Below are positions 35,226-47,500 of a stretch of 64,000 nucleotides of DNA, one piece after another. The stretch is from contig NC_067312.1 of assembly GCF_020740795.1 (NCBI RefSeq), positions 51,293,905 to 51,357,904 of the forward strand. Reading direction: 5' to 3'. The position numbers and the translations under genes were made by a program. Positions within the stretch are counted from its first letter, which is position 1. Every line of letters starts with the position of its first letter. The notes beneath the pieces are model-generated. The model was not told the origin of the DNA. It saw only the letters and a list, made by a program, of their open reading frames with translations, and did no database searches. This stretch comes from Apus apus. Lineage: Eukaryota; Chordata; Aves; Apodiformes; Apodidae.

Positions 35226-37679
35226 GCTGATTCTCGGTATGTTTTCTAGACACAATATTTTAAAAAGGGATACTTTTTTCTTCATCTTAAACTGAGCATG
35301 CAGGATGCCTCTCTGGCTTCTCATGTTCTATAATTGCATATCTGTCTTTCCCCTGTAACTTACTCCTTTTTTGTCCGTGATGCTGTGAGAGGATCTGTGG
35401 AGGACAAAGTTAGATTAGAACCCCATAAAATTCTATACAACTGTGCAACCACTGACTAAGGCAAGTCCCAAGAGAAGCAGAGAAAACAGATTATAGTCAG
35501 GTAAAAAACAGCACAGTGCTTCCACTCACCACGTTATTGGCATACAGTAAGTACTGTGCTATAACCACATAAGAGCACTCCTTCAGTTACACAGATCACA
35601 CATCCTGTGACAGCTTCCTAATGGAGACGGATGCAAAATCAAATTAAATCTAGGAACAGAACCTGGGAGCTGAAACTGTTTCCAACATACACTCAAAAAC
35701 TAGCGCAAGCACAAGGTTGGTTTTAACAAGGCCCAGGCATTTTTTTCTGGAATTCCTAAAACAAAGGTGTGTGTAAGTAGTTAAAGAAAGCACAGATCAA
35801 ACAGTCCAGATCTCAAGTGAGAATAAAATCTTGTACTGGGGTCTAGCAGCTTTTTCAGCTCCACAGTAACAGCAGCAATATGAGCAGCCAGACTGAATGC
35901 AAGGACTAAGCAAAGCCTTGACTGATCTTGGTGACATTTTGCAGACTGCTTCTAAATTATGTCCCCTTGTTAGATAGCTGAATTGAGGCCAGATTTAGGA
36001 CTGTACAGTGCTAGGATCAAAATGTTCTTGACATTTGAAACCCCAGAACCTATAAAACTAGTAGAATAATATTAGTTCTCTCGCAAGTCTTCAAAGGCAG
36101 TGTTTTTACTTCCACCTGTTCTGTTACAGAGTTCATCTTTTTAAAATCTCTTGCTTGTAGGTGTATATGGCTCTATAATTCCCTAGACTGCTGACATCTG
36201 AACACTCACTGCAGCTTCTTCTTACACATTTTGTTGCTGATGCTGCTTCCAACCAGCACAGAATAGCCTGCAGGGACTACAGAGAACCTACATGCAGAGA
36301 GTACTATCTCATAGCCAAATTAAGTTTTCATGGTTCCTGACTAAACATATCTGCATGAGCTCACAAAAGACCATATTAGGGGTAAAACCCATGCTTGAAC
36401 ACCACAGAGGTGCAGAACTGCATGCACAGTATGTACAACTTTATGCCCTCAAAAGCAAGAGGCTGATAAAATCTTTGACAAACCTGCCAGTGCAAGTGTT
36501 CATTTGCACATTCAGAGTTTAGTATTTTAGAGGCAATTACCAAGCTGGAAAAGTCTCCAGGAGGTTACTACTGAATATATGAACCAAATGATAGAAAAGT
36601 TCCCTGCTGAGATACTTTTGCGAAGTGCATATGTTTCAGAAGAGGCATCATTTCAACATTACGCTCCAAGTCCACATTACTACACTCATACTAGTGCCTT
36701 TGCTTACGTTCTCCCCGATTGTCCTGGGACTATCCATGAAAGGAGAATTAATCACTGCAAAGCATAACTAGAAATTAAAGAAATAAAATGTAGTGACAGG
36801 AAAAGCCTGCTCATTATTTCTTCCTGTATGTTTTCCTGTGGCTACCACTGTCAAGACTGCTTTGGTGAGTACAGTCTGTGAGGAAGTAAAGGCCTTTTTC
36901 TCTTGTCAACACAGTTATCTGTCCTCTGCTTGACAACTGCTACCAACACTGGGAAATTATTAATTGCTAAACACAGAAATACGCAGCAGAAAGGAGAAGT
37001 TTGAGAACCCCAGGGCCACACAATAAGTGTATTCTTTATCCAGCTGAAGATCCTGACATATTGCAGTTAGCTCCCTTGGGAACAATGAATGTTTCACCTC
37101 AATGTTAAGGCAGCATGCCTCTGAACACCAAAGAGCAGCAGGAGCAATAGGCTAGCAACCAAAGAAGGACAAACTTCAGTCTCCTTGAGTTCTAGTAACA
37201 ATGTAACAGTTATGCTACTGATGAATTTGGAACTCAGTACCTGTCCATTCAGTTCTCACTAAATATCTATTTTAAATACTATGCACTTGATTTACCTATT
37301 TTATTTACAAGACCTTTCATAGGTTAATCACAGTTCACCCCAGACGAGTAGCCTTCCTGGTTTTGCCCCCCTCATAACAATGAACAGGGCAGTTCCAAGC
37401 TCATCATTTACCCACCTTCTGTAACACTCAGATAACTAAGGCCTGTGTTGCTTGGACAAGAATTCTGACAACACTTTGTATGAACCTGATTTGTGGTTTC
37501 AAATGAAGCTATAGCCTAAAGCACCCTGTATTCCCTTCCAACAACTGCAAGGAAAGAAGTCAGATTATGGTCTTAAACATCCATATTCATTCCAAACACT
37601 TTGCAACATTTCCTTATTTTTAAAGAGAAGAGTGAAAAAAGCAATAGCATCAGATTGCTTGAGGGAAAAAGCAACATTT

Positions 37680-40600
37680 ATAGAATCACAGAATCACAGA
37701 ATCATAGAATCCTAGGGGTTGGAAGGGACCTCAAAAGATCATCTAGTCCAACCCCCCTGCCAGAGCAGGGTCACCTAGAGCACATCACACAGGAATGCGT
37801 CCAGGCGGGTTTTGAATGTCTCCAGTGAAGAAGACTCCACAACCTCTCTGGGCAGCCTGTTCCAGTGCTCTGTCACTCTCACAGTAAAAAAAAAATTCTG
37901 ATATTCACCTTAAACCTCCTATGCTCCAATTTGTATCCATTACTCCTTGTCCTATCACTGGTCATCACTGAAAAAAGCTTAACTCCATCTTCTTGACACT
38001 CACCCTTTACGTACTTGTTGACATTGATGAGGTCACCCCTCAGTCTCCTCTTCTCCAAACTAAAGAGACCCAGCTCCCTCAGCCTTTCCTCATAAGGGAG
38101 ATGTTCCACTCCCTTAATCATCTTTGTGGCTCTGCGCTGGACTCTCTCAAGCAGTTTCCTGTCCTTCTTGAACTGAAGGGCCCAGAACTGGACACAATAC
38201 TCCAGATGCGGCCTCACCAACGCAGAATAGAGGGGAAGGAGAAACTCTCTGGACCTACTAACCACACCCTTTCTAATACACCCCAGGATGCCATCGGCCT
38301 TCTTAGCCACAAGGGCACACTGCTGGCTCATGGTCATCCTCCTGTCTACCAGGACCCCCACGTCCCTTTCACCTACACTGCTCTTCAGCAGGTCAGCCCC
38401 CAACCTGTACTGGTACATGGCGTTTTTCTTCCCCAAATGCAAAACTCTACACTTGCCCTTGTTGTTTTTCCCTGCCCAAGTCTCCAGCCTGTCTAGGTCT
38501 CTCTGAATGGCAGCACAGCCTTCTGGTGTGTCAGCCACTCCTCCCAGCTTGGTGTCATCAGCAAACTTGCTGAGGGTACATTCTGTACCCTCATCCAGGT
38601 CGTTGATGAAGATGTTGAACAACACCAGTCCCAGTACTGACCCCTGAGGGATTCCACTAGTCACAGGCCTCCAACCAGATTCTGCCCCATTGACTACAAC
38701 TCTCTGACTCCTTCCTTTCAACCAGTTCTTGATCCACCTCACTGCCTGATCATCAAACCCATACTTGATCAACTTATCTACAAGGATGCTGTGGGAGACG
38801 GTGTCAAATGCTTTACTGAAATCAAGAGAGACCACATCCACCGCTCTACCATCATCTATCCACCTAGTAATTTCCTCATAGAAGGCTGTAAGGTTAGTCA
38901 AACATGACTTACCCTTGGTAAAACCATGCTGACTGCTCTTGATGACCCCCATGTCCTTGATATGGCTAGAGATAGTGCCAAGGACAAGTTATTCCATCAC
39001 CTTTCCAGGGATGGAGGTGAGGCTGACCGGTCTATAGTTACCCGGGTCCTCCTTCCTGTAGACTGGAGTGACATTTGCTATCCTCCAGTCCTCAGGCACC
39101 TCTCCTGTTACGCATGACTTACCGAAGATGATGGAGAGTGGCCTAGCAATGACCTCCACCAGCTCCCACAGCACCCTTGGATGCATTTCGTCCGGACCCA
39201 TCGATTTATGGATGTCCAGATTACTCAACTGATCCCTAACTCAATCCTCATCTACCTTAGCAAACTCCTCCTTTATCTTGACTTCTTCTGGGGTTATTTG
39301 AAACTGGGCCTCATGGGAAAAGCCTGCAGGAGTAAAGACACAGGCAAAGAAGGCATTCAGCACCTCTGCCTTCTTTAAATCCTCTGTCACCAGGGCACCC
39401 GCCTCATTCAACAGTGGGCCTATATTGCCTCTGGTGTTAGTTTTGTTGGCTATGTATTTGAAAAAGCCCTTTCTATTATCCTTAACCCAACTTGCAAGGT
39501 TAAGTTCCAAGGAGGCCTTAGCTTTCCTAGTTGCCTCCCTACATTCTCTGACAACAGTCCTATATTCCTCCCAAGTAACCAGCCCCTCCTTCCATGATCT
39601 ATAGATTTTTCTTTTCCACTTGAGTTTGCCCAGCAGTTCCTTTTTTAACCACGCTGGTCTCCTAGCTCCCTTACTAGATTTTCTACCCATTGGGACACAC
39701 TGATCCTGTGCTTGCAAGAAGTGGTCCTTGAATATTGACCAGCTATCTTGAGCCCCTTTACCTTCTAGCACCCTGTCCCATGGGACTTCCCTTAACAATT
39801 GATTGAGGAGGCCGAAGTTTGCTCTGTGGAAGTTCAGGGTTCTGGTCCTGCTGGGTATTCTGTTCCTCCCACACAGGATCCTGAACTCCACCATCTCGTG
39901 GTCACTGCAGCCAAGGCTGCCATTGACCACCACTGCTTCAATGAGGCCCTCCTTGTTGGTGAGCACAAGATCCAGCAGCGCTCCTCTTCTAGTCGGCTTG
40001 TCCACCATTTGCATTAAGAAGTTGTCATCAATGCGCTGGAGGAACCTCCTAGACTGTGAAAGGCTGGCTGTGTAAGTCTTCCAGCAGGTATCGGGGTAGT
40101 TAAAATCTCCCATGAGGACCAAGGACTGTAGTTGTGAGGCTGCTTTCAGCTGCCTTTAGAAAGCCTCATCAGCTTCCTCATCTTGATCAGGAGGTCTGTA
40201 GTAGACCCCCACAACTGTATCACCCATACCACCCTGCCCTTTAATTCTTACCCACAGACTTTCAACTTGCCCCTCATCAGCCCCTGCACAAAACGCGGTA
40301 CATTCTAGTTGCTCTCTCACATAAAGAGCAACTCCACCACCTCGCTTCACTGACTGATCTTTCCTAAAAAGCACACAGCCATCCATGGCCACATTCCAGT
40401 CGTGTGAGCTGTCCCACCATGTCTCTGTTATTGCTACCAGATCATAACCCTTAGACCGCACACAGACCTCTAACTCTTCCTGTTTATTCCCCATGCTGTG
40501 TGCATTGGTGTACAGGCATTTCAGGAAGCAAGCAGAGCACACTGGTGGGACCAAATCCTCCTTAGACCACCTTCCTTCAGGCCCTGGTATGTTCCTCTTG

Positions 40601-40765
40601 GGCTTGTCCCTAACAGACCCAGTTTTCTCCCCTTCCCCCCTCACATCTAGTTTAAAGCTCTCTCAATGAGCCCTGCTAAGTCCTGCCCCAAAAGCCTTTT
40701 CCCCCTCTGGGACAGGTGCATCCCACCTGCCACCATCAGGCCAGGTGTCTCATATAGCAGCTTTG
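37680..40765 (-). mobile_element. Near-full-length CR1 LINE (minus strand, about 3.1 kb)
   Basis: The 3' end at 37680-37720 carries tandem ATTCTGTG-type units. A 3' UTR leads to ORF2 (37879-40644). Upstream, 40650-40760 encodes on the minus strand a piece of the ORF1 C-terminus (GMHLSQRGKRLLGQDLAGL), the end of the SGNH-esterase-like domain of CR1 ORF1, with Gly where the usual Asp of the D-x-x-H motif would be. The copy is truncated within ORF1, so it lacks the promoter, but it is the longest and least decayed CR1 here. Confidence 0.95.
37879..40644 (-). pseudogene. CR1 ORF2: endonuclease and reverse transcriptase
   Basis: 922 codons in a single minus-strand frame, interrupted by only three stops (TAA at 40156-40158, TGA at 39241-39243, TAA at 38989-38991). 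The N-terminal APE-type endonuclease shows NAHSMGNKQEEL, ITETWWD, VLMGDFNYPDT and SDHEMVEF. The RT shows [36 protein letters not shown] and the catalytic FADDTKLGG. The C-terminal CR1 region ends at 37879. It would copy CR1 RNA by target-primed reverse transcription. The absence of frameshifts points to a recent insertion. Confidence 0.93.
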
Positions 40766-43489
40766 GTGAAGTTATCTCTCATTGTTTAAGTATCAAAAGA
40801 ATGCCAAGCACTTGGAAGAAGTTAAAACAATTAAGTAACTAACAGTAATCCCAAAAGAAGCAAAAGCCATTTCAGCAGAAACCACGATAAAACTTAGGTC
40901 CTCTTAGTATGGTTGTCTAGCCAGGTGGTGTAAAATTTCAATATGCACGTCATGTGCAATGCCCAGACAGAGCCTTAGGACTTAATACCAAATCATTCAG
41001 CTTCTTCTAGGTTATAATCACCAATGGTACACAATTATGCTTTATCATTTTTATATCATCCTAACTATTTAGAGCCTGAACATTAATCAGTATCTTAGGT
41101 GAGAGTCTGAAAATTAATCATTATCTCAGGACATGCTCCTCCTCTCCATCTGTGCCTTTACTTTCCTGCTATTATTTGAAGAGGTTTGCTGTTTGATGCA
41201 CAACAAAGCATTTCCACAGCTGAGACACCATTATTACTTCATTAGGAATGCAAATAGCTCTTTCCCCCATGCAATATGAACTAAGTAAAAATGCATACAA
41301 AATGCCTGCCTTTGCTGTAGATCTCTTCATAACAGCTCTGGAGTTGGAAAGAAAGGAATTTTATAAACATACCGCTGCATTTGTTGCACAAATGACTGAC
41401 CTAACATCAGCCCTGCAAGCAGAAAAGATACTAATTTTGAAAGATATGACAACTGATGCTTAGTAACAGCGGCAAAACTGCAACAATGCCACTGGATTGA
41501 ATATAAGTTCTGAAATATAAGTTCAAACTAGTAAAAGTCCATAAGGAAGTGGCTGATTTTACAGTGCTGGTTTCTCTGTTTTCAGCTCTTTATAGAGATG
41601 CCCAGACATATATCGCAATGTCCACTATGCTGCCAAAGGTCTAGTAACATGCAGAAGTCAGCCTACCATCTCCACTAGAGCTACAAGGAAGGCAACAAAG
41701 AATTGTTGCCCTCAAGGATGAGAGAAGGCAAGCAAGGTCTAAGAAGCAGGGAGGGAACAGTAAACCCACAAACCAGTCCCAAATTAAAAAACTAAAAGCA
41801 GAAGCAGGCCAAACAGCATGCACAGAATGGCAAGATTACATTTAGTGTAAAAGCAGGTGTAACTTTTTTGTCTTTATTTTAATTCATTACCTTAAAAAGA
41901 TGCAATTACCTAAACACCAAGACCATAAACAAAAGAGCTGTCCCTAAGATACAGTGGTGCATACTAGAAATATATCCAAAACCCCTGTGCAAGTCTGCTC
42001 CTGCATAAGCCACTGCCATAAAATAGATCATGAGGGAAACTGAGATACTACACAAAGCAAGGAACACATTCAATTTACAAGACTTATCACCTAGGCTAGC
42101 TAATGAAGTCAAGGAAAGTGACTCCCTCTAATGTCAAAGATCATTTGTTAAATATTCATTCACTAGTTTCTGACAAATTTGGAAATTGAAGGGAAGACAG
42201 TAATTTACAACACTATGTTTTCTGACCCAGGTCATACCAGTTCTGCCTTGAAGACACAACTCCTTTCTGAAGCAAGGTATTAGCAACCTTCAACAAGGAA
42301 CCCATCATCTCCTAATGGATTTTCAACCACTACCCTCTGGGCTTCATTTCCATGTTCCACTGAAATCCAATGTCCCTTCTCAGACATGTCCTTGAGTTTT
42401 CAAAGCTTTCAACACAGTAGTCCAAGTAACATTCAGAAATACCCATTTTAAAACACACAAACCACTAATCTGGAACAAAACCTAGGCAATGTAGAAAAGT
42501 CAACCAGAACTGTGCATCTTGTGTCATGACTGCATCCCTCAAAAGTCCATATAAAGCACTAAAACTCAGTAAGGTCTTTCAATCATAAATATACAGAAGC
42601 CTATTGAGTTTTCATTGTAGAAAAGCATCACAGACGCAGTACAGATCAGTGAGTGTGCTCTGAGGAGGCAGCTTACACTTTAAGTGAACATCCTAAGGTT
42701 TCAGACAGAATAATTTCCATGAAGAGAGTAAAAAAATAGGAAGAGAAGCAATTTTAACACACTAGTTGGAAAGCATACAATTTCAAAGTTCACATTTCAG
42801 AACCACAACGGTCAAAATAATCATAAGACCGAGGTAAAGAGTGTTCAGGGGAGCTGTTTAGATAAGAAATATCATAACCCTTATATTTTATTTTTAAAAT
42901 GACTGCCAGCTGTTACAGATTTATAACAGCTTTCTGGCTCCAAAGAGATGACAGTGGGGATTGAAGTTTACTTAGCCTTTTTTGCAGGGTCATATTCTTA
43001 GGTTTCAGGTTAAATGACAGACTGAGGAATGCCCTCACTCTGATTTAGCTCTCTAGATGCACTTACTAACTGCAACTAACACAGGTGTCATTTTGTAAAT
43101 TCAAGTTCCCACCATCTCTAGCAGATCTCACCTTCAGAAGTTCAGTGTTGCTTTTTTTTAATTATATGGTGTGAGAGCAGAGGACGAGCTCCAAAAATAT
43201 TCTTCCAACAAAACCCAGTTCTCACCATAACACACCGTCAGTACTTCCAGGTACATCAGTGTTTCATTATGGCCTATTTCAACTACCTATTGCAATTGTA
43301 CAAGCTCAGCACTTTCCTTCTCAAAGGAAGTCTGGGTCACCATCTCAAAACTATGTGGGTATCAGAGGAGGAATTTAAATAAGATTGTGTAGCAACGATA
43401 TTGATTAAAACGTATTAAAAAGCAAAATCAGATTATCTGGGAGATGAGTACCAACTTCCTCTCAGGTTCCCTGTGACCGGCTTGTTTAC

Positions 43490-44530
43490 TTGCAAAATCA
43501 CCTGCCTAGTGCACCCGGTGATAAGACGCGCGCCAGCCAGGCGGGGCCTCCCCGACCTATTGTAGGTGGAAGTCCTGCCGGCGGAGTTTGTCCCGCCACG
43601 CACCCCTCCGTGCCCTGAGGGCTGCGCTGCGGGAGCCCTGACCCCGCAGCCCGCCGCGCTCCGGTAGGCACCGGTCGGTCTGGCCATGGGGCAGCGGACG
43701 CGGGGACGGGCCGCCCCGGGGTCCGCCCTCCAGGCTGCCGGCGGCAGGAGCCGTAGGGCGGCTGCCCCGCCCGGCGGTGCGGTGGGTCCGGCCTTGAAGC
43801 GAGGGCTGCGCTCTACGAACCGCTCAAACTTGGCAAGAAGTTGAGACGCCGCTTCACGGGCTGTCGCGGAGGGAGAGAAGGACGGGAGCGGCTCGGTACC
43901 AGCGGCACAAAACCTCTTCCCGCTGTCACTACCTGCTTATGAAGCCGTCCCCGTCGCCGTCGCAGGTCTGAAAGAGGCGCCTCATCCTCTCCTCCTCGCC
44001 CGTGCTGGAGGTATCGCTGCTGCTGCTCCCGGCGCTGCTCACCTCCGCCACGGCGGCTGCCGCCATCATGCGCCCAGACCCGGAGGGACGCGAAGGAGGC
44101 GAGGCTGCCTCAAGCGCCCGGGGCTCCCAGTCCCGCCGCGCCTGCAAAGGGCGAGCGGCAGCACAATGCGGGGCGGGGGCGGGCACGAGCAGCCCCGCCG
44201 CCCTGGCCCCGCATCCACCCCCCGTCGAGTCCAGGCGCAGTCCCGGGCGGGCGGAGGGCCGGGGGCCGCGGGCAGAGGCCGGAGTGGCCTGCCCGGGCTA
44301 GCTGGAGCCCCGCCTCCCGCCGCGGCCGGGACCCTCCGAGTCTTGCTGCGGGGCGTCGAACTTGGAGCGGGGAAAAGGCAGCCAAGGCTCCCGCCTCGCC
44401 TCCTGACCACGCCATCATGCTGCTTCCAGCTCGGCCCATCTTTCCGCCGGCTGCTCTCCCGCTGTTAGAGTCCACGGAGGCACCGTGAGTGAGTGGTCTA
44501 GCCAAACTGGGGCTGGCTGCCCTCATGGTC
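43490..44530 (-). promoter_or_regulatory. MCC: CpG island / promoter region of MCC
   Basis: A GC- and CpG-dense block in otherwise AT-rich sequence, spanning MCC exon 1 and about 450 bases each side. It contains GC-box-like GGGGCGGGG motifs (for example near 44172). The transcription start was not determined. The open frames on both strands across it are by-products of GC-rich composition. Confidence 0.85.
43933..44069 (-). CDS. MCC: MCC exon 1 (long isoform), first EF-hand
   Basis: A 137-bp coding part of the first exon. The start is a double ATG at 44064-44069. The frame stays open further upstream but has no ATG, and the second ATG has the better context (A at -3, G at +4). The protein starts MMAAAA, followed by a Ser-rich stretch, then GEEERMRRLFQTCDGDGDGFIS. 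The last part is a canonical EF-hand loop (Asp at positions 1, 3 and 5, Gly at 6, Ile at 8), cut by the donor GTAGTG at 43932 inside an Arg codon. This N-terminus matches the long MCC isoform. MCC is a Wnt-pathway and cell-migration scaffold, and EF loops suggest calcium sensing by this isoform. Exons 2 and 3 follow in phase. Confidence 0.95.
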
Positions 44531-47500
44531 ACTCACCTCCCTGGAGTCCAGCCACCAAGTGCTGGTGGTGCTCACTCAGTCGGGTGGTTTGGGGGCTGCT
44601 TCTTTTCCATTCACTGGGCAGGCCTAGCTCCCTGCTTCGGGAGTGCTGTGGTCTTGTTTGACTTTGGCTAGCCTGTGAAGGACAAGCCTAGACAAATTAC
44701 AACAAAAAAAATAATTTTCAGTACCCCTATGTCTGGGCTTACGGCTGTTTGATGGTGTATGAAACAGGTGGAAGCATTATGGGGCACAGGGCACCTGCTT
44801 CTCTTGACACATCCAGTTCATTTCCACTGATCCCATTTTGCCTGAAAAGTACATAATTTGTTTTTCTGCTCCAACAATTACCATTAATGTCCTAAGCTTG
44901 TTCATGGCCTATAATTATCCCTGTCTGTGTCCTTTGCAGCCATGGAAAATAATTATATTTGCAGTCTTAATGTTGCCAGAATAAAAAGCTCATCTCACGT
45001 GTATGTGATAGCTTCTTCATTTCCTTTAGTATCCTTGGCACCCTTTTCAACACTTAATTAAGCTTCAATCAGTCCTCTTTTTTCTTATTCTCCTGAAAAG
45101 AACTGATATACCAACAGCACCAATGGTAGTATCTTTTATCTCCACTGGAAAAATACGTATTTTGAAATGGCCTACAACAGCATTTGCCTGCTTAACAGTA
45201 GCATTACCCTTCTTACTCCATCATCCAGTGTTTAATTGCATCAGCTAAGTTTTTTTCCTAACCTATTTCTGTGTGTGGAAAAAATACATTGTTATTAAGG
45301 ACATGGATTTCTCTCATACTATCAGATAGTATCCTTTCTTATTACTTCAGTCTTCAAAGACATGCAGTTCTTCCCACATAAGAACTTGATCTTCCTTGTT
45401 GACAACAGCTCATAAATACGTGAAGTCAGCAAAGCTATTGCACTTTTGCACAATCTCTTTCAAATACAATCACTGACGGCAATAGTTCTAATTATTAATA
45501 TTTATTGTGCCTTGATTAAGCAAGTCATTACAAGGTAAAGAGGCTCTATGGTGTTTTACTGACTAAAAGTACTTGCAAGTACAAGCATGCTTGTGCTCAC
45601 TCTCATATGCTCTTGGTGTCTGCAGCTTGCCAAATTAGGTTGCTCACACGTGTTCTTGCTGGATGACCAGAGCACTGGGTGAAGCAGCCAACACACTTCC
45701 ATACTCTTTCAAGACAATGAAAGCAGGGAATACTGCAAGTGTCCTTCTTTCAGATTGTAGTGTGCAATGTTTGAAGATGTACATCCTGTTCCATTTTCTG
45801 ACCTACAGTGGTCTCACACTCTTGTCTTGGCACATGCTTTTTCCTCAGTCTTATGTAGGATGTTGCTTATGTGTGAGACAGCTTGTTTACTGCAGCTGTT
45901 TGTTTTACGTTGAGGACCGAGTAGTCACAAGACCATTTTCTTTAGCCAGATCCCATAGACTAGCTATTCAACCCTATGCACAACACTTGCACACAATCTG
46001 CAAGCAGAGCACATTGCTGCTTCTTCTTAAGACTTAAAATTCTTACCCACAGAGTTCTAAAACAGCATTTCTTGACAAAGCCACCAGTTCCAAAGTAACA
46101 AGATCAGATCCAAAACACAGCAATGAGAATCTTCAAGAATGACATCCCTCCATCCTGATGCTATCTGACAGTTTTTACCTTTGCCTTTTTAAAAACTAAT
46201 CTCCCACATCTCTAATCTAGCAAAATTTATCCGTTGGCACCAGCTTTTGTTCTCATCCGAACGCTTCGTGCAGTAGCTTTCTTTGCCAATCATGAATTAA
46301 TGCATTCTTTATATTCTGTCTGCTTCTTGCTAATGACCTTTCTGAATCTTTAGCTAGTGTTTGTCCTTCTTGGGGATCAGTTGCAGTTAATTTTTGCATC
46401 TTCAAGATAAGTCCCAAGAAAACTTCACGCAGTAATTTCTGACTTTTCCTAATTAAAAATCACTTGCACCAGTTCCTCCTAGCTGATAGGAACAGCTGAT
46501 ATCCAAGCTGTGGTACAGCCTGCGAGACAGTAAAACCAGCTGAACTTGCTACCTTGTATCGTGATTCCACATCTAACTTTTAAAAAGATACGTTACATTG
46601 GTTGGGAAGCAGCACTGTGAGCTGTAGTTCCCCACACTCTGGTGCCTGCTATGAATTACATGGCAGTTCAGTCCTGCAGCAAAAAATGTGAGTTTCAGAT
46701 AGCAAAAACCCCCCATGTTTAAAAGAAAGGACCTGCTGTGCAGTAAAAGGTACAGTCTTTCCGGAAGTATATTCTCACTGTCCCTGGTGGGAAGTGTGCG
46801 TGGTGTCCAAACAGTTAGGAAAAGAGAACAAGGAAGGAAAGGAATGAAACCTTTGTACTGCTGCCTCTTGGAAAACAGGCTTGGTATTTCTCAAAGGAAG
46901 AGAGTTTCTAGCTTTTCTTCTTGAAACTAGGGATCTTAACTGTCTTTTTATATATATATTTTTTCATCTAAGTTGAATTAATCCATAGTTTATCGATATT
47001 AGATTATTTCTTCAATCAGCTTTCCATAATGCCCTGATGTCCAAATGCAAGTAGAAAAATATACCGTACAGCCATTGCAAAAATTAATAACAATGCTGTA
47101 GTAGTGCTAGCTCCAGTCATTCTCCAATACTTATATATACAAAATGTGAGATCTCTGAAAGATCAAGAGACACCTGATTTCTAGAGGTGCTGGATTCCTA
47201 AGACTTCACACCAAATCAACAGAGTTTTAAGTTCATGTGATCTCTGAAAGTCAAGACTATATTAAGTTAGGTGTTGAAAAAGAGAAAACCATTGTACACC
47301 TCTCAAAATTTAACTACAGATAGTTTTTGCAGAAGAGAACAGCTAAAGCGACTCTACACAGAAAGCTGTCAAATTACCTCAATCAATTGACCAAAAAAAG
47401 AAAAAAGTTTCCTGCCATGTAACTTTCAGCTGCAGAACTCTAAGATTAACCTTTGAAGCCAACAAACAAAGCAACCAGTACCTTAAGCAGTAAGTTTTAA

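Larger units (their letters stand above)
18503..43932 (-). other. MCC: MCC intron 1 (25.4 kb), transposon-rich
   Basis: The first coding intron of long MCC. It contains a CR1 interrupted by a solo LTR (20.3-22.56 kb), a 7.2-kb provirus (23.67-30.83 kb), a short CR1 (34.9-35.2 kb) and a near-full-length CR1 (37.7-40.8 kb). The stretches 18.5-20.3, 22.57-23.66, 30.83-34.9, 35.2-37.7 and 40.8-43.5 kb are AT-rich and hold no gene I can support. Human MCC carries an intronic kinase retrogene (TSSK1B), but no kinase motif is visible here. Confidence 0.75.

Noticed and set aside
44066..44532. Open frames of 100-140 codons on both strands around MCC exon 1
   Set aside because: Compositional by-products of the CpG island; only the frame with the EF-hand loop continues correctly into exon 2.
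45663..46037. 124-codon intergenic frame as a gene
   Set aside because: No domain, weak start, no splice partner; expected by chance in several kb of non-coding DNA.
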